Source of the DNA: Winslowiella arboricola
Lineage (GTDB): Bacteria; Pseudomonadota; Gammaproteobacteria; Enterobacterales; Enterobacteriaceae
NCBI RefSeq assembly: GCF_025527015.1
Contig: NZ_JAODIM010000035.1
Location: 1 to 64,000 of the forward strand
Direction: 5' to 3'
DNA length: 64,000 bases
Every line of letters starts with the position of its first letter. Positions within the stretch are counted from its first letter, which is position 1. Shown one piece after another: positions 43,438 through 51,631 of the stretch. The position numbers and the translations under genes were made by a program. The notes beneath the pieces were generated by a model, which had not been told where the DNA came from, made no database searches, and saw nothing but the letters and a program-made list of their open reading frames with translations.

Positions 43438-44559
43438 ATGCCGCAGGCTGATGTCATGCTCTCGCTTCCCACTGATGACGAATATTTAAAGATCCGCAGT
43501 TTGCGCTTTGTTCGTCGCATGTTTCTGATGCGTCAGCTGGGAACATTTCTGTGTTTTTTCCCGATAATGTCAGTGCTGCTGGAAAACGGCGCCGGGAAAA
43601 CGACATTAGTTATGCTGGCACTGAACGCCTTTCTGTGGCCCGCCGTGGCTTATCTGCTAAGTAGCCGCTCGAAGGATCTGGTCAAGGTCGAACAACGCAA
43701 TCTGACTATTGATGCGCTGTGGGGTGGGATGTGGGTGGCGATTATGGGTATCAGTCCCATCCCTTCGTTGATCATTCTGGCAATTCAAATTTCTGACCGC
43801 TACTCTGCGGGCGGATGGAAGCAGCTGAGGCCCGCGCTGTTCGCTTTTTGTCTGACGTTTATTATCGTCTGGTCAGCAACAGGATGCCCGATCCGTTTAA
43901 ACTTTAGTTCGCAGACCGTGTGGCTGACTCTGCCGTTAGCCACCGTTTATCTGGTGGCGCTAAGTATCCTCTCACGCCAGCTGACTGTGCGACTACGGGA
44001 TAAAAGCCGCGAGTTTGAGCGGGTAGCGTTACTGGATCCCCGTCTGCATATTCCAAACCGGCGCCTGTTTGAACAACGGCTGGCGAGCGCCTGGCTGCAA
44101 TCGCAGCGCGGAACCCATGCGGCATATCTTATGCTGCTGGATGTCGATAATTTTAAGCAGGTGAATGATAGCTACGGTCATGAGGTCGGCGATTTTCTGC
44201 TGGCCGAAGTCTCTGAAGCGTTGCGCGATGTCATCAGCGTGAAAGATGTTCCGGCAAGATTTGGCGGCGATGAATTGGCGGTGATCATCTATCACAGCGA
44301 TGAGCATGATGCTTTCCAGCTCGCCGCCAGGATGCTTGAAAGAATAGAAAAAATCCGCCTTCCCTGCGATGAAGTCTATCGCTGCACCGTCAGTATCGGT
44401 ATCGCACCGGCAAAAGTGGCGACATCAGCGTCGGAATGGTTGCGCCATGCGGACCACGCGCTATATGAGACCAAACGCGCTGGCAAAAACGGCTTCAGGA
44501 TGTCTGACGGGCATATCAGTTTGCACAGTTTTCAGCAGCCTGGGGCTGAGGCGGAGTGA
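43438..44559 (+). CDS. MASE2-GGDEF protein, degenerate diguanylate cyclase
   Basis: Probable c-di-GMP signalling protein of the DgcC/AdrA architecture. An N-terminal MASE2 membrane domain with 4-5 helices (about 20-185; LRFVRRMFLMRQLG and GGMWVAIMGISPIPS resemble DgcC) is followed by a GGDEF domain (about 200-360). The metal-site DVDNFKQVNDSYGHEVGD is intact, but the active-site loop reads GGDEL, the usual DxLTGLxNRR reads DPRLHIPNRR, and the RxxD inhibitory site is lost (SVKD). It may be weakly active or a sensor. I start at the ATG at 43438; no clear ribosome site is seen, and 43456 is an alternative. Inserted between fieF and cpxP relative to E. coli. Confidence 0.85.
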   Translation: MPQADVMLSLPTDDEYLKIRSLRFVRRMFLMRQLGTFLCFFPIMSVLLENGAGKTTLVMLALNAFLWPAVAYLLSSRSKDLVKVEQRNLTIDALWGGMWVAIMGISPIPSLIILAIQISDRYSAGGWKQLRPALFAFCLTFIIVWSATGCPIRLNFSSQTVWLTLPLATVYLVALSILSRQLTVRLRDKSREFERVALLDPRLHIPNRRLFEQRLASAWLQSQRGTHAAYLMLLDVDNFKQVNDSYGHEVGDFLLAEVSEALRDVISVKDVPARFGGDELAVIIYHSDEHDAFQLAARMLERIEKIRLPCDEVYRCTVSIGIAPAKVATSASEWLRHADHALYETKRAGKNGFRMSDGHISLHSFQQPGAEAE

Positions 44560-44580
44560 TTGGGGTGGTGAAAAAAGGGT

Positions 44581-44638
44581 AAAAAAAACCCCCTCATCAT
44601 GAGGGGGAAGACAGGGATGGTGTCTATGGCAAGGAAAA
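44581..44638 (-). ncRNA. cpxQ: CpxQ small RNA from the cpxP 3' UTR, including terminator
   Basis: The minus strand after the cpxP stop begins TTTTCCTTGCCATAGACACC at 44638 and ends in a hairpin CCCCCTC / GAGGGGG with an 8-T tail (44581). This matches the CpxQ sRNA, which is cut from cpxP mRNA by RNase E and acts with Hfq to repress envelope-protein mRNAs. The seed region is the same as I recall for E. coli/Salmonella, while the loop of the terminator differs. It is also the cpxP terminator. Confidence 0.9.
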
Positions 44639-44651
44639 CAGGGATACTATA

Positions 44652-45167
44652 TTACTGGTTACTGCCGGTACTACTCACTGCCTGCAGCGATGAAGACTGC
44701 TGCACGTTCGTTAGCTTGCGCATCTCTTTCATGCGCTGCTGATGTCGCTTTTCTAAAACGTCCTGCTGGCCGGGCGTTAACAGGTGATACATCTGGTTGC
44801 GAACGCGGGCCATTTCGACCTGCCTTTCAACCTGAGCTTGTGCTAACTTTTCTGCCAGAGCCTTGACGGCCGTTTCATTAAATTTGTCTGCAATGACTAA
44901 GTCATGCATGGTTTCTAAATCACTAATACTAATGGGAGAACGCTCATGACGCGCTTGCTGCATCAGGTCTCGCATTTGCTGACGCTGCTGCTCTGTCAGA
45001 TTGATGCCATCAAACATGTGACTTTGCGAATTTTGCGCCATACTGCGATTCGTCAATCCGTCGTCATCTTGATGCATCTCATCAATCGTCGTTACGTCTG
45101 CTGCCCATGCGCTGGAGAAACTGACTACCATCGCTGAAACAATGACGACGGCGGTTAAGTTGCGCAT
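44652..45167 (-). CDS. cpxP: periplasmic Cpx-pathway inhibitor CpxP
   Basis: Binds the sensor domain of CpxA and helps deliver misfolded pilins to DegP. The 171-residue precursor has a signal peptide cleaved near AWA-AD (about 23) and two LTxxQ motifs, LTEQQ (about 57) and LTPGQ (about 131), of the Spy/CpxP family, with [10 protein letters not shown] and [12 protein letters not shown] helices. The C-terminal tail is Ser-rich. It is divergent from cpxR across a CpxR box, and its 3' UTR gives CpxQ. Confidence 0.95.
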   Translation of the reverse strand: MRNLTAVVIVSAMVVSFSSAWAADVTTIDEMHQDDDGLTNRSMAQNSQSHMFDGINLTEQQRQQMRDLMQQARHERSPISISDLETMHDLVIADKFNETAVKALAEKLAQAQVERQVEMARVRNQMYHLLTPGQQDVLEKRHQQRMKEMRKLTNVQQSSSLQAVSSTGSNQ

Positions 45168-45249
45168 CGTTCACTCCCGGTTATGTTTCCGTATTTCGAT
45201 TCAACGAGGTTCAGTGTACGGAGATGGCTGCAAACTAGCGTCAGGGGGT

Positions 45250-45264
45250 GTAAAACTACGTAAA
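45250..45264. promoter_or_regulatory. CpxR box between cpxP and cpxR
   Basis: GTAAA-ACTAC-GTAAA is an exact match to the CpxR consensus GTAAA-N5-GTAAA. It lies between the divergent cpxP and cpxRA starts, so CpxR~P should activate cpxP and autoregulate cpxRA. Confidence 0.92.
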
Positions 45265-45318
45265 GCGATGGATTGAGGCGATGGGATCAAGGTATTTTGC
45301 CTGCGGAGGGAAATAAAA

Positions 45319-46017
45319 ATGAATAAAATCCTGTTGGTTGACGATGACCGCGAATTAACTTCGCTACTGAAAGAGTTGCTGGAAATGGAAGGGTTTGACG
45401 TGGTTGTCGCCAGCGATGGCGAGCAGGCGCTCAATATCCTGGACAGCTCCATCGACCTGTTATTACTTGATGTCATGATGCCGAAGAAAAACGGTATCGA
45501 CACTTTGAAAGAATTACGCCAACAGCATCAAACGCCAGTGATAATGCTGACCGCACGCGGCAGCGAGCTGGATCGCGTTCTGGGGCTTGAGCTGGGCGCA
45601 GATGACTATCTGCCTAAGCCATTCAACGATCGTGAACTGGTCGCGCGCATACGTGCGATTTTGCGGCGTTCGAACTGGAGTGAGCAACAGCAGCAGCATG
45701 ACAATAGCTCCCCGACACTGGAAGTCGATTTTCTGCGCCTGAATCCAGGCCGTCAGGAAGCCAGTTTCGACGGCGTCACCCTAGATCTGACCGGTACTGA
45801 GTTCACTCTGCTTTACTTACTGGCGCAGCATCTGGGCCAGGTCGTATCGCGAGAACACCTCAGCCAGGAAGTACTGGGTAAGCGCCTGACACCGTTTGAT
45901 CGCGCTATTGATATGCATATCTCTAATCTTCGCCGCAAACTGCCTGAGCGCCGTGACGGGCATCCGTGGTTTAAAACGTTACGTGGACGCGGGTATTTAA
46001 TGGTCTCCGCAACATGA
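45319..46017 (+). CDS. cpxR: envelope-stress response regulator CpxR
   Basis: OmpR-family regulator for envelope protein stress. The 232-residue protein has an intact receiver domain (1-120) with DDD near 8-10, phospho-acceptor D51 (LLLDVMMP), T79 region and K101 (LPKPF), and a C-terminal winged helix (about 135-230; LTGTEFTLLYLLAQHLGQVVSREHLSQEVLG). Its stop codon overlaps the cpxA start (ATGA). Confidence 0.98.
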   Translation: MNKILLVDDDRELTSLLKELLEMEGFDVVVASDGEQALNILDSSIDLLLLDVMMPKKNGIDTLKELRQQHQTPVIMLTARGSELDRVLGLELGADDYLPKPFNDRELVARIRAILRRSNWSEQQQQHDNSSPTLEVDFLRLNPGRQEASFDGVTLDLTGTEFTLLYLLAQHLGQVVSREHLSQEVLGKRLTPFDRAIDMHISNLRRKLPERRDGHPWFKTLRGRGYLMVSAT

Positions 46018-47387
46018 TAAGTAGTTTGACCACCCGCATCTTCGCCATTTTCTGGTTAACCCTGGCGCTGGTGTTGATGCTGGTACTGATGGTTCCGAAA
46101 CTCGATTCCCGTCAAATGACCTCGCTGCTCGAAAGTGAGCAGCGCCAGGGGATCATGATTGAGCAGCATGTTGAAGCCGAACTGGGCCACGATCCACCCA
46201 ATGATTTGATGTGGTGGCGTCGCCTGTTTCGCGCGATTGATAAGTGGGCGCCGCCTGGCCAGCGCCTGCTGCTGGTGACCAGCGAAGGTCGCGTTATTGG
46301 CGCCCAGCACAATGAAATGCAGATTATCCGCAACTTTATTGGTCAGTCTGATAATTCCGATCACCCGCAGAAAAAGAAATATGGCCGTGTCGAACTGGTT
46401 GGCCCTTTCTCGGTGCGCGATGGTGAAGATAATTATCAGCTCTATTTAATCCGCCCGGCGGGCAGTTCACAGCTGGATTTTATCAATCTGCTGTTTGACC
46501 GTCCGTTACTGCTGCTGATTGTCACTATGCTAATCAGCTCCCCTCTGCTGCTGTGGCTGGCCTGGAGCCTGGCGAAACCCGCGCGTAAGCTTAAACACGC
46601 GGCGGATGAAGTCGCCAGCGGCAACCTGCGACAACATCCCGAGTTAGAGGCAGGCCCACAAGAGTTCCTCGCCGCCGGTTCGAGCTTTAACCAGATGGTT
46701 AGCGCGCTGGAAAGAATGATGACCGCGCAGCAACGCCTGCTGTCGGATATCTCCCATGAGCTGCGCACGCCACTGACGCGCCTGCAGCTGGCGACCGCCC
46801 TGATGCGTCGTCGTCATGGTGAAGGCAAAGAGCTGCAACGCATTGAGATGGAAGCCCAGCGTCTGGACGGCATGATTAATGACCTGCTGGTGCTGTCGCG
46901 TACTCAGCATAAAAATGCACTGGTCAGTGAAGCGATGAAAGCGAATCAGCTGTGGGCTGGCGTGCTGGACGACGCAAAATTTGAAGCCGAACAGATGGGC
47001 AAAACCCTCGAAGTGCCCTATCCACCGGGGCCATGGCCGCTGTACGGTAACCCCAATGCGCTGGACAGCGCGCTGGAAAATATTGTGCGTAATGCATTGC
47101 GCTACTCACATACCCGTATTTCCGTCAGTTTTTCTGTCGACAATCAGGGAATTACCGTGCATGTCGATGACGATGGCCCGGGCGTCAGCGCGGAAGATCG
47201 CGAACAGATTTTCCGTCCTTTCTATCGTACCGACGAAGCACGCGACCGCGAATCAGGCGGCACCGGGCTGGGGCTGGCGATTGTTGAAACCGCTATTCAG
47301 CAGCATCGTGGCTGGGTGAAGGCTGATGACAGCCCGTTAGGCGGTTTACGCCTGACAATCTGGCTGCCGCTGTACTCCAGCCGTTGA
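46014..47387 (+). CDS. cpxA: envelope-stress sensor kinase CpxA
   Basis: Inner-membrane histidine kinase/phosphatase for CpxR. The 457-residue length equals E. coli. It has membrane helix 1 (about 8-28), a periplasmic sensor domain (30-163), membrane helix 2 (about 164-185), HAMP, the dimer domain with catalytic His in DISHELRTPLTRL (about 248), and the ATPase domain with N box NIVRNALRYS, DDDGPGV and GGTGLGLAI. It overlaps cpxR by four bases. Confidence 0.97.
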   Translation: MISSLTTRIFAIFWLTLALVLMLVLMVPKLDSRQMTSLLESEQRQGIMIEQHVEAELGHDPPNDLMWWRRLFRAIDKWAPPGQRLLLVTSEGRVIGAQHNEMQIIRNFIGQSDNSDHPQKKKYGRVELVGPFSVRDGEDNYQLYLIRPAGSSQLDFINLLFDRPLLLLIVTMLISSPLLLWLAWSLAKPARKLKHAADEVASGNLRQHPELEAGPQEFLAAGSSFNQMVSALERMMTAQQRLLSDISHELRTPLTRLQLATALMRRRHGEGKELQRIEMEAQRLDGMINDLLVLSRTQHKNALVSEAMKANQLWAGVLDDAKFEAEQMGKTLEVPYPPGPWPLYGNPNALDSALENIVRNALRYSHTRISVSFSVDNQGITVHVDDDGPGVSAEDREQIFRPFYRTDEARDRESGGTGLGLAIVETAIQQHRGWVKADDSPLGGLRLTIWLPLYSSR

Positions 47388-47401
47388 TATTTTGCTATCC
47401 T

Positions 47402-47428
47402 GCGGCCCTCGCTATTGAGGGCCGCTAC
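47402..47428 (-). repeat. GTAG-footed hairpin between cpxA and trmL
   Basis: GCGGCCCTC-GCTATT-GAGGGCCGC followed by TAC (minus strand: GTAG plus hairpin). The stem differs from the GGGCGGCG repeats, but the foot is shared. It ends three bases before the trmL ATG and lies where E. coli gene order breaks; it may also help end cpxA transcription. Confidence 0.6.
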
Positions 47429-47430
47429 AG

Positions 47431-47901
47431 ATGTTAAATATCGTACTGTTTGAACCTGAAATCCCACCGAATACCGGCAACATTATTCGCCTGTGTGCTA
47501 ATACTGGCTTTCAGCTGCATCTGATTGAACCGATGGGCTTTGCCTGGGACGATAAACGCCTGCGACGCGCGGGTCTGGATTATCACGAATTCACCCATAT
47601 TAAGCGTCATGCCGATTACCCTGCTTTCCTCGCGGCAGAAGCGCCGCAACGATTGTTTGCGCTGACCACCAAAGGCACGCCTGCACACAGCGCGGTTAGC
47701 TATCAGCCAGGGGATTATCTGCTGTTTGGCCCGGAAACCCGTGGCCTGCCCGCGACCATTCTGGATGCCCTGCCCGCGCAGCAGAAGATTCGCATCCCGA
47801 TGCAGCCCGACAGTCGCAGTATGAATTTGTCGAATGCGGTGTCAGTGGTGGTGTATGAAGCGTGGCGGCAGCTGGATTATGCGGGTGCGGTAATTAGATA
47901 A
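47431..47901 (+). CDS. trmL: tRNA (cytidine/uridine-2'-O-)-methyltransferase TrmL
   Basis: SPOUT-class enzyme that 2'-O-methylates the wobble base (position 34) of tRNALeu isoacceptors. The 156-residue protein consists of just the knotted SPOUT core: [18 protein letters not shown] (about 10-27), [11 protein letters not shown] (about 98-108), and [16 protein letters not shown] (knot, about 130-145). It matches E. coli TrmL (157). A hairpin abuts the start, so it may have little or no leader of its own, or be read through from cpxA. Confidence 0.96.
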   Translation: MLNIVLFEPEIPPNTGNIIRLCANTGFQLHLIEPMGFAWDDKRLRRAGLDYHEFTHIKRHADYPAFLAAEAPQRLFALTTKGTPAHSAVSYQPGDYLLFGPETRGLPATILDALPAQQKIRIPMQPDSRSMNLSNAVSVVVYEAWRQLDYAGAVIR

Positions 47902-47908
47902 TTTAGAC

Positions 47909-47989
47909 GTAGGGGCGCCATTTTCGCCGCCCGTGCCGATGATTTGCACAGTGCCTGCTGAATAAGGGCGGCGATAACGCCGCCCCTAC
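47909..47989. repeat. REP-like pair with extended flank between trmL and cysE
   Basis: GTAG plus GGGCGCCATTTTCGCCGCCC (47909-47932), then the flank GTGCCGATGATTTGCACAGT (47933-47952), then AAGGGCGGCG-ATAA-CGCCGCCC-CTAC (47964-47988). The flank recurs at 35074-35093. The pair separates convergent trmL and cysE. Confidence 0.85.
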
Positions 47990-47997
47990 AAACAGCA

Positions 47998-48819
47998 TCA
48001 AATCCCGTCGCCAAATTCGAATCCGGACACCATGCCATTAAAGTGCTGATCCATCTCCATCGAAGGTTTCTCACTGCCAGGCTTACCGACAATACGTGCT
48101 GGTACGCCGGCGGCCGTAGTATGTGGCGGAATCGGTTGTAACACTACCGAGCCGGCGCCAATTTTCGCCCCGCGCCCTACTTCGATATTACCGAGGATCT
48201 TCGCTCCGGCGCCAATCATCACCCCTTCACGGATCTTCGGATGACGATCGCCGCTGGTTTTACCGGTACCACCAAGGGTGACCGATTGCAGGATGGAAAC
48301 ATCGTTTTCCACCACCGCTGTCTCACCGATCACTATGCCGGTCGCGTGGTCGAGCATAATGCCGTGACCGATGCGGGCGGCAGGATGGATATCGACCGCA
48401 AACGAGACGGATATTTCATTTTGCAGATAGACCGCCAGCGCACGACGTCCTTCATTCCATAACCAGTGGCCGATACGGTAGGCCTGCAGCGCGTGAAAGC
48501 CCTTCAGATAGAGCAGTGGCGTGGAGTATTTATCCACCGCCGGGTCACGCAGACGCACCGCCTGGATATCAAGGGCTGCCGAGGCGATCATCGAAGGATC
48601 GCGGCTGTAAGCTTCTTCAATAATTTCGCGAATGGCAATGGCGGGCATAATCGGGTTGGCAAGTTTATTCGCCAGCATATAGCTCAGCGCGCTGCCGAGA
48701 TTTTCGTGCTTCAGCAATGTCGCATGGTAAAAACTGGCCAACATCGGCTCACAGTCCGCAAGTGTACGGGCTTCAGCTTTGATGTTATTCCAGACCAGTT
48801 CTAACTCTTCAGACGGCAT
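47998..48819 (-). CDS. cysE: serine O-acetyltransferase CysE
   Basis: Acetylates serine for cysteine synthesis; hexamer feedback-inhibited by cysteine, and binds CysK through its C-terminus. The 273-residue length equals E. coli. It has an N-terminal helical domain (1-140), a left-handed beta helix with hexapeptide repeats (about 141-240; DIHPAARIGHGIMLDHATGIVIGETAV, active-site His near 158 and 193), and the C-terminal QHFNGMVSGFEFGDGI ending in the CysK-binding Ile. Located 73 bases after gpsA. Confidence 0.97.
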   Translation of the reverse strand: MPSEELELVWNNIKAEARTLADCEPMLASFYHATLLKHENLGSALSYMLANKLANPIMPAIAIREIIEEAYSRDPSMIASAALDIQAVRLRDPAVDKYSTPLLYLKGFHALQAYRIGHWLWNEGRRALAVYLQNEISVSFAVDIHPAARIGHGIMLDHATGIVIGETAVVENDVSILQSVTLGGTGKTSGDRHPKIREGVMIGAGAKILGNIEVGRGAKIGAGSVVLQPIPPHTTAAGVPARIVGKPGSEKPSMEMDQHFNGMVSGFEFGDGI

Positions 48820-48841
48820 TGCTCTCTCCCGATAAAAAAAC

Positions 48842-48868
48842 AGCGCCCGGCAAAACCGGTACGCTACA
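48842..48868 (-). repeat. GTAG-footed hairpin between gpsA and cysE
   Basis: Plus strand AGCGCCCGG-CAAAA-CCGGTACG followed by CTAC, i.e. GTAG then CGTACCGG-TTTTG-CCGGGCGC on the minus strand. Third distinct stem sequence sharing the GTAG foot. Confidence 0.55.
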
Positions 48869-48892
48869 GGTGAAGGTGCTGTGCTTCCTGCA

Positions 48893-49912
48893 TCAGCTGG
48901 TGCTATTTTCGTCCTTCCTTGCGCGACCCAGTAACGTCAATGCTGCCTCGCGAGCGCTTTTTTCGCAATACAACACCTGAAAAATTTGCTCAGTTATTGG
49001 CATTTCAACGCCACAGCGAGCAGCTAACGCTTTAACTTCTTTAGTATTACGGTAACCTTCTACTACCTGGCCGATGGTGTTCTGGGCGCTCTCAACATCC
49101 ACACCCTGTCCCAGCATCATGCCGAAACGACGGTTACGCGACTGATTGTCGGTACAGGTCAGCACCAGATCGCCCAATCCCGCCATTCCCATAAAGGTAA
49201 CAGGATCGGCACCCAGCGCGGTACCGAGACGCGTCATCTCCGTTAATCCACGGGTAATCAGCGCAGTACGCGCATTGGCGCCAAAGCCGATGCCATCGGA
49301 AATACCGGCACCAATCGCAATCACGTTTTTCACTGCCCCGCCCAGTTGCACACCGATAAAGTCCGGGTTGTTATAGACGCGGAAACTTTTTCCGCAATGC
49401 AACAACTGCTGCAAATCTTCGGCAAACTGCGCATCCGTCGCTGCCAGCGCGATAGCAGTCGGCAACCCGGCCGCCAGCTCTTTGGCAAAGGTTGGGCCGG
49501 AGATCACTGCCAGCGGAATGGCATCGCCGAGGATCTCACGCGCCACATCCTGCAACAGACGTCCGGTCTCTTTTTCCAGCCCTTTGGTTGCCCAGACGAT
49601 GCGTGAATCAGCGCGTAAAAACGGCTTAATCTGACGCAATACGTCACCAAACACATGGCTCGGCACCACCACCAGTAAATCACGACTGGCGGCAATGGCG
49701 TACTGGAGATCGCTCTCTAACAGCAGTGTATCGGGAAAGGGAACATCAGGAAGGAAAGCGACATTACAGCGATCGGCTTGCAGTTGTGCCTGGTGCTGCG
49801 GGTTGTGCCCCCACAACAACACATTGTGGCCGTTGCGGGCCAGCGTAATTGCCAGTGCGGTGCCGTACGAGCCGGCACCGATAACGGTCATAGACGCGTT
49901 AAGATTTTTCAT
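48893..49912 (-). CDS. gpsA: glycerol-3-phosphate dehydrogenase [NAD(P)+] GpsA
   Basis: Reduces dihydroxyacetone phosphate to sn-glycerol-3-phosphate for phospholipid synthesis; cytoplasmic. The 339-residue length equals E. coli. It has the N-terminal [10 protein letters not shown] (about 12-21), [14 protein letters not shown], and the catalytic Lys in [15 protein letters not shown] (about 195). Its ATG overlaps the secB stop by one base (TGATG), so the two are coupled. Confidence 0.97.
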   Translation of the reverse strand: MKNLNASMTVIGAGSYGTALAITLARNGHNVLLWGHNPQHQAQLQADRCNVAFLPDVPFPDTLLLESDLQYAIAASRDLLVVVPSHVFGDVLRQIKPFLRADSRIVWATKGLEKETGRLLQDVAREILGDAIPLAVISGPTFAKELAAGLPTAIALAATDAQFAEDLQQLLHCGKSFRVYNNPDFIGVQLGGAVKNVIAIGAGISDGIGFGANARTALITRGLTEMTRLGTALGADPVTFMGMAGLGDLVLTCTDNQSRNRRFGMMLGQGVDVESAQNTIGQVVEGYRNTKEVKALAARCGVEMPITEQIFQVLYCEKSAREAALTLLGRARKDENSTS

Positions 49913-50382
49913 CAGGCATCCTGACGGGGTTCTGCACCTTCACCTTCACCCTGCTGCTGCAGATAGTTCATAAACAGCGCATCGAAGTTTACTGGCGCAA
50001 GGTTCAACTGCGGGAAAGTACCGCGGGAAACCAGGCTGGTGATGCACTCACGCGCATACGGGAACAGAATGTTCGGGCAGTATGCGCCGAGACAATGCGC
50101 CATCTGGTTGCCGTCGATACCGGAGATGCTGAAGATACCTGCCTGCTGCACTTCACACAGGAATGCAGAGTCTTCTTCAACAGTAGCCGTGACGGTCACA
50201 CGCAGAACCACTTCAAAAACGCCATCCGCCAGCTGGCTGGAAGCAGTGTCCAGATCCAGTTTCACTTCCGGTTCCCACTCTTTCTGGAAAACCTGTGGCG
50301 CGTTCGGCGCTTCAAAAGAGATATCTTTAGTGTAGATACGCTGAATCTGGAAAGACATTTCGCTGGAGCTTTGTTCTGACAT
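49912..50382 (-). CDS. secB: protein-export chaperone SecB
   Basis: Tetrameric chaperone that keeps preproteins unfolded and passes them to SecA. I start at the ATG at 50382 ([17 protein letters not shown]) after AGGAT, giving 156 residues (E. coli 155); a TTG three codons earlier is unlikely. [33 protein letters not shown] and [13 protein letters not shown] carry the substrate groove and SecA contacts. Followed directly by gpsA. Confidence 0.97.
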   Translation of the reverse strand: MSEQSSSEMSFQIQRIYTKDISFEAPNAPQVFQKEWEPEVKLDLDTASSQLADGVFEVVLRVTVTATVEEDSAFLCEVQQAGIFSISGIDGNQMAHCLGAYCPNILFPYARECITSLVSRGTFPQLNLAPVNFDALFMNYLQQQGEGEGAEPRQDA

Positions 50383-50430
50383 TTTACTCAATCCTATTCG
50401 TTAATAATCCATCATCGCGCTGGCGGAGCA

Positions 50431-50682
50431 TCATTTCAACAGCGGGTCGAGCCCTGCGCGTCCATCCAACGCATACAAGTCGTCACAGCCACCAATGTGC
50501 TGCGCATCGATAAAGATTTGAGGTACGGTCGTCCGGCCGCTACGTTTAATCATCTCTTCCCGCTTATCGGCATCGCCATCAATGGGGATTTCCTGAAACG
50601 CCACGCCTTTCTCACTTAACAGTGCTTTTGCGCGATGGCAAAAAGGGCAGGTCGCTTTGGTATAGATCTCTACGTTAGCCAT
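50431..50682 (-). CDS. grxC: glutaredoxin 3 GrxC
   Basis: Glutathione-dependent dithiol reductant for ribonucleotide reductase and others. The 83-residue thioredoxin-fold protein has the CPFC active site (TKATCPFCHRA, about 8-18), TVPQIFI (about 52-58) and GGCDDLYALD glutathione contacts. GAGG lies before the ATG. It is between yibN and secB in a likely operon yibN-grxC-secB-gpsA-cysE. Confidence 0.97.
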   Translation of the reverse strand: MANVEIYTKATCPFCHRAKALLSEKGVAFQEIPIDGDADKREEMIKRSGRTTVPQIFIDAQHIGGCDDLYALDGRAGLDPLLK

Positions 50683-50701
50683 TTACAGTACCTCGAATCG
50701 G

Positions 50702-51133
50702 TTATTTTCCACGAACGAGGGGCAGATTATCGCCGCTCCAGCCCGCAACACCTTCTTTAAGCACCGAAACCTGAGCAAATCCGGCAGCACTCAGCTGGGC
50801 TGCAGACTCTGCTGCCGACGTTCCGGTGGCGCAAACGACAATTACAGGCTGCGCTTTATGCTTTTCCAGCTCGCCTAAATTGCCTTTCTTAATATCTGCC
50901 GCAACCACGTTCAGTGCGCCAGAGATATGACCTTTACGATAATCATCACGTGAACGGACGTCGACCACAACCGCATCTTCTTTGTTGATCTGACGCGTTG
51001 CTTCACCACGACTGATAGTTTTTACTTTAGAGAACATGCCCTTAACTGTGGTCACGATCACCAAAACCAGCAAGACAACCCACGCCATACCTAATATTGG
51101 GTGATTGCTTGCGAATTGCATAATTTCTTGCAT
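50702..51133 (-). CDS. yibN: membrane-anchored rhodanese-like protein YibN
   Basis: Inner-membrane protein with one N-terminal helix (about 8-28) and a cytoplasmic rhodanese domain (about 45-135; [19 protein letters not shown]). E. coli YibN is 143 residues; the ATG at 51133 ([13 protein letters not shown]) gives the same length. A TTG four codons upstream sits on GGGAG and is rejected. Here the active-site loop reads VCATGTSA with a Cys in first position. As I recall, the E. coli loop is DGSGMQC, so catalytic capacity may differ. Confidence 0.94.
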   Translation of the reverse strand: MQEIMQFASNHPILGMAWVVLLVLVIVTTVKGMFSKVKTISRGEATRQINKEDAVVVDVRSRDDYRKGHISGALNVVAADIKKGNLGELEKHKAQPVIVVCATGTSAAESAAQLSAAGFAQVSVLKEGVAGWSGDNLPLVRGK

Positions 51134-51407
51134 GAGGGGTAACAACTCCCGACCGGGTTAATAAGCTAAAACAAGGTTTCTGAGTATACCTGCGCCACTT
51201 CTCATGTACAGTCGCGAAGGCGCCAGAGTTACGTTTTATGCGGTAGATTCCAAAAAAAAGTGTGATCGCACTGAAAACGGATATTGCCGGCCGTGCTGTT
51301 GCGTTCCTGAGCAGTCATTAATGGCGCCCCGGATAACCCTGCCATTTGTAAGTAAAGGTTTCGCTGCTTCCAGTCAGTGAATCGGGATTAATGCGGATTT
51401 TAGGATG

Positions 51408-51600
51408 TTAACCGCCGGTTGCACTGATGTTTTTGCCGCGGCTATCTGGCTGGCTGCTGTATTACTGCACAGCGCTGAAGATGCCGACTGCGCCCGATCA
51501 TCACAATACTGTCACCATCCGAAATAGAAATCCCCAAAGAGATGACTGGTAAGCCGCTGTTCATCGTGGAATAATCCTTCCCCATGCGGGAAAAAGCGAC
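51408..51600 (-). pseudogene. possible decayed GGDEF fragment between yibN and envC
   Basis: The 500-base gap where E. coli has gpmI has no intact gene. On the minus strand one frame reads GLPVISLGISISDGDS, like the end of a GGDEF domain (VTISLGIS...DG.S). In the next frame, after a stop, YSSQPDSRGKNISA and TGG then a stop (51408) resemble the ALYxxKxxGRNxIS tail. Together they look like a frameshifted diguanylate-cyclase C-terminus. The match is by eye and short. The fragment runs into the envC start region. Confidence 0.3.
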
Positions 51601-51631
51601 AGTTTCATCTTTACGGACCCAGGGTAACGGA

